A stretch of 64,000 nt of DNA, taken from assembly GCA_003439945.1 (NCBI GenBank), contig QVRM01000427.1, positions 165,146 through 229,145 on the forward strand. The letters are read 5' to 3'. Every line of letters starts with the position of its first letter. Positions within the stretch are counted from its first letter, which is position 1. The translations under genes were made by a program, and so were the position numbers. The notes below the pieces were generated by a model. It was not told the DNA's origin and ran no database searches. It saw only the letters and a program-made list of their open reading frames with translations. Of the stretch, positions 55,331-64,000 are shown piece after piece. Source of the DNA: Dermanyssus gallinae (lineage: Eukaryota > Arthropoda > Arachnida > Mesostigmata > Dermanyssidae).

Positions 55331-58059
55331 TATTAATTTAGCAAGTGTCTGGAACAAGACGTCAACACGATGCGATACTAAGCGAAAAAAGACAGCTATT
55401 GGCCACAACGTTTAGCTTTTTTGAACAGGCAGGCGCCTTCAATTAGGTCAAAAAACGCAAATACCCATGTCCATAGTTATGGAACCGCCCTCGGCTTTGA
55501 AGCTTACGCCTGTTACAATATTAATGAGATTATTTTCCAAGATAAAAAATGAAGGAATCTCTATGTTAAGAGAGAAGGCTAGATTTTGGTAATAACTAAA
55601 GAGCGTTACACACACCAGATTTGATTAATTGAACAATTGACGTGCATTTACATATATATATATATATATATAAGCGGACGAAAGGGGCACCGCGTTTACA
55701 CCATTTTGAATTACTACCTTCAATGAGCACAAGTAAAGTTTTCCTACGCTGCCGATGAGTTCACAACTCTGGCGCTCGAACAGCTGCATTGAACCGCAAT
55801 TCGGTGAGCTATCTGGGCGCTTTTGTGCGACCAAAAGCTGTCTGAGGCTCATATACCCAAACACAGAGAACACTCTTGCCATCATAACCGATTGAAGAAC
55901 CAGCACACACTCAATAGCCTCCCAATGGAGACATCCGAAAATAAATGTTCAGTCATAAATTGAGCCTTTCTACGTCCGAACGCCCATTCGCGAAGGCAAA
56001 AGATGGTACAGTAGGCAGAGTACCTATCTGGGGCAATTTATGGAAGCTGCATCATCAAGGCAGGTCTTAAAAAGGAAAACCGCGAGGTTAACACAGCTGT
56101 CAGTCCATTGGCTGCTTGCGCATCGACCTAAAACAAGCACCATTTGTCTAGGATGTATAAAATATTTTTTTTTCAGCTAAATCACATTGCGTTCACAATG
56201 GGTCTCGCAAGTCGATCAACATAGTCCTGGTCAATTGTGTGAATCTGTATATATAATGTGTACATATTTGTATATAGACCAGTCATTCAGAGCAAATAAA
56301 GTCTTTCTCTATATTTTGTTCAGCTTTGATTGTCTAGCGAGCAGGGCGCCACATATGAACTACGGCTTGTCCTTTTATGTCTGGCTTGATTAGGCCATTT
56401 GGAGTGATTGGTCTGCCCAAATAATTCGCTACTTTGGAACAATAAATGACGACAATAAATGAAGCGTTCAGTGTCAACACAGAGAAAATAAGAGACATAC
56501 GGTTAAGCTAAGGTTTCGAGTCAATGTGCAAAGCGTCTATCACTAAACAGGGTTTTACTATAGCCCTGATTCTGTTTTTTTACTGTTAAATTCAAGTATT
56601 GACCTATATATTTAGAAGTTAATTGGATTGGGACATTTTGTAGGAGCGCATTTCCTGCAAAATGTTCCACTAAAAATTAAGTACAACATGAATGTTTAGA
56701 TTATCTTAATCTTTAACAATTAAAACAGATTTTTAGATACCTGCAAATATATCCGGTATAGCACTCCTTTCGCGAAATAAAATTGCCTAACGTTTAACCA
56801 GAACATATGCCATTGTGGTGCCTCGAAGATGGCGCGTGAGATGCAGTCCTGCGGACACACTAGGCAGAACTTTAGCATCAAAATGACAGGCGTCAAAAAC
56901 CAGCAAGCGAATAAAAACTAGGCTACCTGCAAAAGCGGATAACTGGCACCATCAAATTTAAACAGATTCAATTCTCAACACTTTTGTGCGCGCGGTCATC
57001 ACCTGAATGGCGGTGGCACATTGCTATCTCGTACGAGTTTTGGAGCAGCGGCTCCTCATTGCCAGTAACGCGGCAACAGGTGCAACAGAATGTATTTACC
57101 GTAAAATAGGTGCACCTCGCCGAAACCACCCCCATAAAAACTACGTATAACCGAGGCTATCAAAAAACGTATTGCAAAGCAACGTTCGATAGACCAGCGT
57201 ATAGATGGGTGCATGCCGGTTATGCGTATGAATTCGCTGCAATACACGCGGGCGGGTCCGCGAGAAACTTCTTAATCTAGCTTGGTCGACATGGCCACAG
57301 CCGCGTTGTGGGTACACGAGTAGTTGAACTAAAGCTTGCTGACGGTGATAAATGCGGCAAAGCCTAACCGTAGTCGATAGCAGAGCCATCGATTTTACCT
57401 TTACGCAATTTTACCTCCTGCTATATCGATTCTAGAATTGGCCAAAATAATTCCTTGAAGCCATAGCGGAAGGTAAACATGCAGATGTAAATATGCGATT
57501 AGCATTAACATGCCCGTAACGTTCCGCTTGGCCACATCTGTCCCACGTCGAGTCCATTGCGATGAACTCGACGAAATGCCGCAAAGACCGCTGCTCGGTC
57601 CGTGTGTGAAGTCAGAAACAGAATGCCGTGCCGCTCTTAGGTGTGTAGACTACAAGACAAACGACTTTGTCGAAGTTTGTAAACGACAAGGCAACAACGC
57701 AAAACTGGCAGGGGCATAACTGTGAGAGTGCTTTATAAGTCACATACGCAGTACATGTGGTGATGATACTGTGTTATGTGTTATGGTGTGCCTAATGGCG
57801 AAGATAATAAGTAAACGTAAACTGTTGCAGAAATACATTTTAGCGCCGAGACAGGATCTCTACGCCAGGATGGTTAAAGAATGCTTTGTCGTGACTGGCA
57901 GGCCAAGCCACCGTAAATATTGAATTCGTTCCAAAATTGCAAGCGTAAAGGCAAACATACTACTGTGAGCATTTTTCTAGTAAGCAAAGAATAAGAGAAG
58001 AGCAACGTGATCTTGCACGTGATCTAGCACTCTACAAGGAGACAATCGAGCGAAGCAAA

Positions 58060-58061
<2 letters not shown>
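55331..58061. other. No recognised gene
   Basis: A TA run lies at 55652-55673. Frames such as 57141-57389 (minus) and 57510-57719 (plus) have no recognisable domain. Confidence 0.45.
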
Positions 58062-58223
<162 letters not shown>

Positions 58224-58399
58224 CATTTATTCAGCGCATATAATTTATATAGGGGAGTTTCACCAGCTGGCTGTCTTATGGCTGCCATAACCTGTTGAAG
58301 GCCTGTGTGGATAGGTTATCGATGAATCTACCTACGTAGACGCCTACCACTAATGCAATACGATAGGTAATACAAAATGCTGCGTGGTGCTCTCAGCTG

Positions 58400-58960
58400 G
58401 AATAATTATGGGAATTCTACTACGAGAACAACGGTACACCGATTCGCTGAGGTTGTTGAGACGGTGAGCTTTGGACTTTCACGACGATTTACCCAGATTC
58501 CACCAACTGTTATCGGTGGCGACTTTCACTGCTAGAAGCGGCTGCGAGGCAGAGGATTATAAAGGTGAGGTGTTTAGCTTAAGTGATGGGAAATATTGAT
58601 CTAGGATGTGTGAACTGTGTGTGGTAAGTCGAAATAAAAGCAGCACATTCGACCTATTGTTTTACAACATCGGCTCGAATGCCCCAACCAATGTTGCCCG
58701 TTGTCAATGTTCCCGATATTGGGCTATATAGACGAATCCGCCGCGCTGGTTTGCAAGGAGACAGACCAATCTATCTCTTTGAGACAGAGCGGTGGGCGCT
58801 TTGGAGAAACCCAGTTAATCAGTAGAGTGAGTACGTGGCTGAACAGGGCCTTCCACCAACACATTTCTGCTTTAGGAGGTGTCAAGGAACCTGTGATTCT
58901 CAGCTGACACCACTCTAGGACTTGGCAATGAAAACTAACAAACGCACCTTAAATGGACCG
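58400..58960 (+). pseudogene. LINE endonuclease-domain relic
   Basis: Near 58430-58535 the frame reads FTQIPPTVIGGDFH, the GDFN-type block of AP-like LINE endonucleases. RNKSSTFDLLFYN about 35 codons later resembles the terminal block before the catalytic Asp. Stops and frameshifts are frequent, and no RT follows clearly. Family not determined. Confidence 0.45.
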
Positions 58961-60485
58961 AGGGAACTCTAATAATAATTTTAGTTTATAATAATTTAGC
59001 CAACATTTAGCCGACATGTAACGGAAGAAGACCTTAAAATACAACTCTTTGATATGCCTAATGCGGTACGCTTGACAGGCCTTGACCGAGCCTTGCAAAC
59101 TGTTATTGCATCAAAGGCGCATAGAGCTGGCAGCGTGTAACAATGTGCCGAATCGGACGTGCCGAGTCGCTTTCTAGGTTTCGTCACTTCTCGAGCACAG
59201 GCCTCTGCTGTGCCCGAAGTCGAGAACGTATTGTAGTGGATACATGCTTTTTACGAACACTGAAAAAGTTCGTTAGACTGTAAAGTGCCCGAAGAATAGG
59301 CGATTCGCGCGCCTTGCTCTGCGTCTATGACACTTCACAAAGAAATTTGCTAAGCAAACAGAATGGTGCCTTTGGCTGAGCATAGAATGGCTGGCCAAAT
59401 TGCGCGAACAAAAGGATTGGCAAGACGCCGGGGCTTACTATTACGACTCGACTAGCGCAGCAAACCGATGGAGAACAGACAAAGAAAACCTAAAGGGAAA
59501 ATCCAGAGAGAGACGGCGACGACGACGATAAGACAGAGAGGCGAGGCCTTAAGAAATCGTGTAACGAATTGGGGACCGCAGGCCAGCCGTTCATGTGTGT
59601 ACGTCTCTTGTGTGATAAAATGTCCTGACGACGGGCTTTAGCAAGCATCGAGCGACGTCATGTCCTACGAACGCACGCAACTGAACATCGGTGCTTGTCG
59701 TGATGTGATAGCGATACAGCAATAGCACGGCCACAGCAGCGCCACAGCAATCCGTGCGAGTTAGAGCTGAAGTTTCTCCAGAAGCACATCATCGTCACGA
59801 TGTGGTTCCCTAGTGGTAGCCACAGTAATACCGAGACGGATAGCTCGAGTGCCCTGCGAGTCACTCACTAGAGTGAGATGACCCCCACCCCCCCCCGCCC
59901 GCCCAAGCTCCTATAAGGCGTATCCAGCAGTCCAACGGTTATAGGAGTCTTTGCTAGCCAAAATCAACCACGGGATCTTTGCCGGTCGGGGGGCTTTGTC
60001 TCGCGTAGCTTATTTCTCTCGTTCTCTAACTCTTTCCTCTAACTTCTCCTTATATCTCGTCCTCCCCCCTCATTCCCCGCTCTCTCGCACTCTCTGGTGT
60101 CCCTCATTACCGCCTGCAAAACGCTGCTCTAAACTAAGACAGGTCACCCATATCACCCAAGCCCCACTGTGGGCCGCACGAAGGCAGCATCGGAGATGGG
60201 GTTGTCGCCGTTGCTGGCCACCGTTGTCGTCTGTGAGAATTTGAGCGCCCTTCTTACGTCATTGGCTTCACATTTCTATCGGAATTGTTAGAAGTTGGGG
60301 AATGGGCGGAGACGATGGCGGTGACGACGACGACGACTGTCGAAGACTGTTAAAGACAACTATGAGGACAACAACGGAAGATGATGTCCTGTTGGGTCGG
60401 CTCCCTATGACAATTTGCGCGGCGCAATGCCCAGCTCAGCATATAGCGGCACCGTCACCAGCTCCAGCACTGCTACTCGAATATT
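58961..60485. other. No recognised gene
   Basis: Includes a C-run near 59882-59902 and GAC triplets near 60320-60340. No domain recognised. Confidence 0.4.
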
Positions 60486-60560
60486 ACTCATCACCACCAC
60501 CACTACCATTACTACTGCTACTACTACTATTACTATTACTACTGTCGTTGCTGTTACTAA
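60486..60560. repeat. (ACT/ACC)n triplet-rich stretch
   Basis: Imperfect CACCAC, TACTAC and ATTACT triplets. Confidence 0.8.
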
Positions 60561-61800
60561 AACTGCCGACTGAAACTGCTGCCGCTATAGGGAAAGTCCA
60601 AAGAGAGCCGATGTCAGGGATAGATGGGCTCGCGGCTAAGGGAAACGGCCCTAAGAAAAAAAAGAACAGCCTGAAACTGCGGAAAGCGACCCTTCATGCG
60701 CAAGAAAGATTCATTTAACAATTGCGCTAGTGATGATGATGATGATGCCGCCGCCGCTGCTGCTGATGACGACGGTGGTGATTATGTGATACTGAGAATA
60801 CTTGCGTTTGCTGATGTTAGTTATCGCTTGGATGACTAGGGCCGGAGGTGTGAGGGCCATGAACGAAAGGGCTGCCCCAGTTGCTTGCCGTCATGCTGAA
60901 GGCAAGCAGAACACTGCCCGGTCGTCGGCAAGAGAGCCGACGACAGACATGAACAAAGAGAAAGCTTTGAAGAGCGCACGGGATGAAACTCCACCGCGAC
61001 GTGGAGGAGGAGGGGCAAGGAGGAGACAGGGAGTGTCTTCCAAACGCGAGGAGAGAAGCAAAGGGGCTTCTGCGGCTGAATCGAGCGGGACACCAAACGG
61101 GTAAACTACTGCAGCAGCAGCGCGATAATTTTCGCCATCGAGCGGGTGCCGAGTGCGGCTGCGTCCGCTGATGCATGGGTAAGGCTGAGTCTATTACAAA
61201 AATAGGAAGAAGAAGAAGAAAAAGCGGGAAAGTAAGAAGACGAAGAGACATCGTCCACAAAGATCGGCTGGCAGTGAGATATGGGATAAAGGGAAATGAA
61301 ATGAGAGAGAGAGCGGGCAAGACAGTGGTGGGTTGGTGAATGAAGAAAGACTTCATTCGAAAATTAGAGAGCGTAGTGTGACACTCTGCAGACACTTGCA
61401 CTCATGCTTTCGAATCTGGCCTGCCGTCAATGGAGGAGACAACAAAATACTACGAGCGCCGCCACCACGACATAATCGCCTCTTCAGCCTTTTCCAGTCT
61501 TCTTCATCTTCGTCGGCTTCGTATCCTGATTTGCTTCGATTGCTTTCCAATGGCGGGGAGGAGGCTGAACTGATATGTCGTCATCGTTGGATGAAACCGC
61601 CTGACTCCTTCGTAGAAAAGCTGACGAGAGAGTCTTCGAGTCGATATTATGACTAGACAACTACTAATTACATAGGCAATGCCAGGCAATATAAACGCAA
61701 ACTTTCTTCGTAATAACAAGACAGAAAATCGCCTTGGAATCTTAATGCGAAAATCCAAAAACATCTCTGCGAGATGCAGTTTGCGCGTCGCCGCGTTACG
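60561..61800. other. Purine-rich region, no proven gene
   Basis: A 194-codon minus-strand frame (61401-60817) arises from purine-rich plus-strand sequence (GAGAGA, AAGAAG) and has no recognisable domain. Other frames overlap it on both strands. Confidence 0.35.
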
Positions 61801-61819
61801 CCCAATTGGCGTAAAGCGG

Positions 61820-62085
61820 AGTGTCTGGCTGCCCAGTCAGAAGGACCAGGTCGTTGCTGTCATCTATAACAGTAACCTGCAATAACAAAATACCTGCAAT
61901 CCAACCCTGCAACAATGAGGATAATTGCCTAGTCCTGACAAAGAACACTGTAAACGTGATTGCAGCCTACTCTAGTCCATCGGAGGATACAGAAAAACTG
62001 ATAGAGTGTCTAGACATGGTAGACTTGCAGAAAATCACATTTGAGTTGTATGTACAGCTGATAACTTGGCTTTCATCGACAAGTC
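61820..62085 (+). pseudogene. LINE-D relic, endonuclease fragment
   Basis: The frame near 61935-62030 reads NTVNVIAAYSSPSEDTEKLI, the Y-SPP block of AP-like LINE endonucleases, parallel to YLICIYSPPERQ of LINE-A. A (TA)n run and a SINE-A separate it from the RT part beginning near 62345. Confidence 0.55.
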
Positions 62086-62086
62086 G

Positions 62087-62089
<3 letters not shown>

Positions 62090-62138
<49 letters not shown>
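62090..62138. repeat. (TA)n microsatellite
   Basis: Perfect TA run inside the LINE-D relic, next to the SINE-A insertion. Confidence 0.95.
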
Positions 62139-62142
<4 letters not shown>

Positions 62143-62223
62143 CTAATCCGCGTACTGTAAAATATGGGATAATAATACAACCCTAGTGAAAACCCTAGCG
62201 TTTGGTATAATAAAAAAAAAAAT

Positions 62224-62341
62224 ACTTTTTGGGCTGACGCTCAGCCTAGATTTAACGTCCATGGTACTGCTTTTCGCATTGCTTCATAAACGGACCCCCA
62301 TAAATAAAAATGTGCAACGGTGGGGCTCTAATTCGTGCCTT
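62224..62341 (-). mobile_element. SINE-A copy, minus strand, head-truncated
   Basis: The reverse complement gives AGAGCCCCACCGTTGCACA (end of a mutated B box), GGGGGTCCGTTTATGAAGC, AGCAGTACCATGGACGTTAA and a tail ending CAGCCCAAAAAG. It lies within the LINE-D relic. Confidence 0.75.
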
Positions 62342-62344
62342 TTC

Positions 62345-63970
62345 TGTTGCAGCTCTGATCGACGTCGTGTCATACGTTTACAGGCTCCGTAGCGTCATTA
62401 CCGGTAGCACCCGACCAAGACGAGCTTGTAGTAGATATGCCCCATGGTACAATCAGCAGTGCTGCTTCTGCCGCCAGCAGTACACGATGCAAACAAACAT
62501 TATAGCCCGTATATGGCCTGAGATGACGCCTATTTACACTCGACTAAGCCGCGGGACTATAAGAAAGTGGTGAAAAACGCTACAAAAGAACATGAAGAGC
62601 GAAGTGAGTCCAAGCTACCAAGGTCGAACCACATCAATTATCACACAAATGGTTGCGCACCGATAGAGGCGCTACTGCATATCCAATCCAGTCTGAGAAG
62701 TTAGGCAAGCACTTCTACAAAATGTTTTCTGGCGCAATGATTCATCCGAGCGGTGCTCCTGTAGAAATTTCAGCACGAAGCGAACAAGTCCAGGAAGCTC
62801 GCCAGGCTCTGTCTCGCTCTTTTAGCGACTCGGAGGTGATTGACGCAATGGTAAACGCGCCGCTGGGTAAGACCTCGGACCCGACCTAGTGGTAGCTGAA
62901 CATCTTTAGCAGGCCACTTTACTTGTGTCTCGTTTCACTGCCCTCGTTAATGAAATGCTCAGAACGTCTCAGTTACCCGTGAAATGGAGGGCCAGTCTCC
63001 TAAGCATCATTGCTAAGGGAAAAGGAGACCCGCTGGCTCCATCGTCCTACCGAGGAATGGCGAAGAAGAGCGTAATATATAAGCTTCTGTAGGCCATCCT
63101 AACGCGTCGCTTCGAAGTATTTTAAGAGGTTTGGAAGTATTAGAAGAGGCGGATCAACAATGACTGCGTGCGCCGTGCTTCTAAACTCTGTGCATCGCAC
63201 ACGTCGGATCAGGAAGATAATCTATTTTCTGCGTTCATGGATTTCAGGGCGACCTGCGATGCGACCGCGCAAACAATCATCCTCGAGAAGTTGGCACGCT
63301 GAGGAGTTCTACTGAGCATGCTAGAACTTCTAAAAAGCATCTTACAGGAAGGACTGGTAATAATAGATGAAGGGAGTGCCGAACACTTACTGATCACTCA
63401 GACAACCGGTGTGGCTCAGAGTGATAATCTGAGTGCCATGTTGTTCTCAATGTTGGTAAGCGATATTTCAACGGAAATACAAAATCGGCATTCACAGGCA
63501 TATATGCCGATGATTTAGTATTGTTTTCCCGAAGACACTTTCAGTTGCAGCAGTCGCTTGTAACTCTACAGCGCTATGTCGACAAGCGATACAATTTTGA
63601 CGAGAAGGCAAACTGGCCAAAAGCAATGAGTTCCGACTGGTGTCACGAACAATCGATATCGTTCTCTACCAGGGGTTCGTGTTTTCATCATGTGGTACAA
63701 GTTTTTCTAGGCACGGTAACCGCTGTTTCATGAAACAAAGGCAATTACGTCGAATTCGTGGAAGGCTGCAGCTATGAGAACCAACATCTAGTCAATAGAT
63801 TTGCTATCCATGGCTTCCAGCTGAAGATCTGCGTACGCGGGAAGTTTCACGACATCTCGCAGTGGCCTGGAGTGTATATGTAAACTTTGTGGCCACACAC
63901 ATTTTACACAAATGTTGGCAATGTTCAGAAGCATGCTAAATAACTCGTCAGCCGTCATTCGCCGTTGCAT
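62345..63970 (+). pseudogene. LINE-D relic, reverse transcriptase and C-terminal knuckle
   Basis: Blocks in order: PWYNQQC near 62440; LGKTSDP near 62860; VKWRASLLSIIAKGKGDPLAPSSYRGM near 62979-63060; a degenerate palm Asp block (FMDFRATCDAT, near 63237); TTGVAQSDNLSAMLFSML near 63398-63455; YADDLVLFS near 63503-63530; and ECICKLCGH near 63865, equivalent to the LINE-A C-terminal knuckle. The thumb region is mostly deleted, and stops and frameshifts are frequent. Related to, but distinct from, LINE-A. Confidence 0.7.
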
Positions 63971-64000
63971 CGACACCGCTGTTTTTTTTTCTGTAAGGCA

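Noticed and set aside
60817..61401. 194-codon minus-strand open frame
   Set aside because: It is the complement of purine-rich, low-complexity sequence and shows no domain. Other long frames overlap it on both strands.

Overview
The window is eukaryotic, from an animal. It holds one spliced protein gene with ten exons and canonical GT-AG introns, TATA/Inr-type promoter spacing, AATAAA signals, LINE and tRNA-derived SINE retroelements with target-site duplications, Tc1/mariner relics and more than twenty (TA)n microsatellites. Arthropod-type initiator and transposon families suggest an arthropod, possibly a mite or tick; that last step is inference. No bacterial features, CRISPR array or rRNA were seen.

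The only convincing host gene is at 23.25-31.6 kb (+): an ornithine decarboxylase / antizyme-inhibitor family gene. All ten exons splice cleanly and are open, with one exception. In exon 4 the reading frame runs into a TGA at 27527-27529 in the context TGC TCC TGA, and homology resumes exactly one base later (+1 frame). The ungapped length then matches the family. TCC-TGA is the +1 frameshift site of ODC antizyme, the binding partner of this protein family. The encoded protein also lacks several PLP/substrate contacts, which fits an antizyme-inhibitor-like pseudoenzyme. This is the main discovery candidate: an ODC-homologue that may itself need antizyme-style recoding. A pseudogenising single-T insertion or an assembly error are the alternatives.

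Most of the rest is mobile DNA. Left arm (0-13.4 kb): a ~225-bp satellite, relics of a two-ORF LINE (here LINE-A), a restriction-like-endonuclease (RLE) LINE inserted into LINE-A ORF1, a decayed RT (LINE-C), and a second RLE-LINE that itself received the 3' end of an R1/Jockey-like LINE. Middle (13-23 kb): a LINE-A tail, a foldback element, a Tc1/mariner transposase relic and two tRNA-derived SINE families (SINE-A, SINE-B). Introns of the ODC-like gene carry two SINE-A copies with clear duplications, a foldback copy and a 66-bp palindrome. The 34-46 kb stretch is GC- and triplet-repeat-rich with no gene I can defend. A mariner relic lies at 47.3-48.1 kb.

Right arm (50-64 kb): a 902-bp foldback element with Tc1/mariner-like ends lies directly upstream of a full-length, apparently intact LINE-A (51.27-55.26 kb). 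Its ORF1 begins with a hydrophobic leader, a 2A-like DIEINPGP motif and a PHD finger. Its ORF2 encodes an AP-type endonuclease, reverse transcriptase and a C-terminal Cys/His knuckle. ORF1 and ORF2 share a frame and are separated by a single TGA-CTG stop. The window ends in a decayed LINE (LINE-D) split by a SINE-A.
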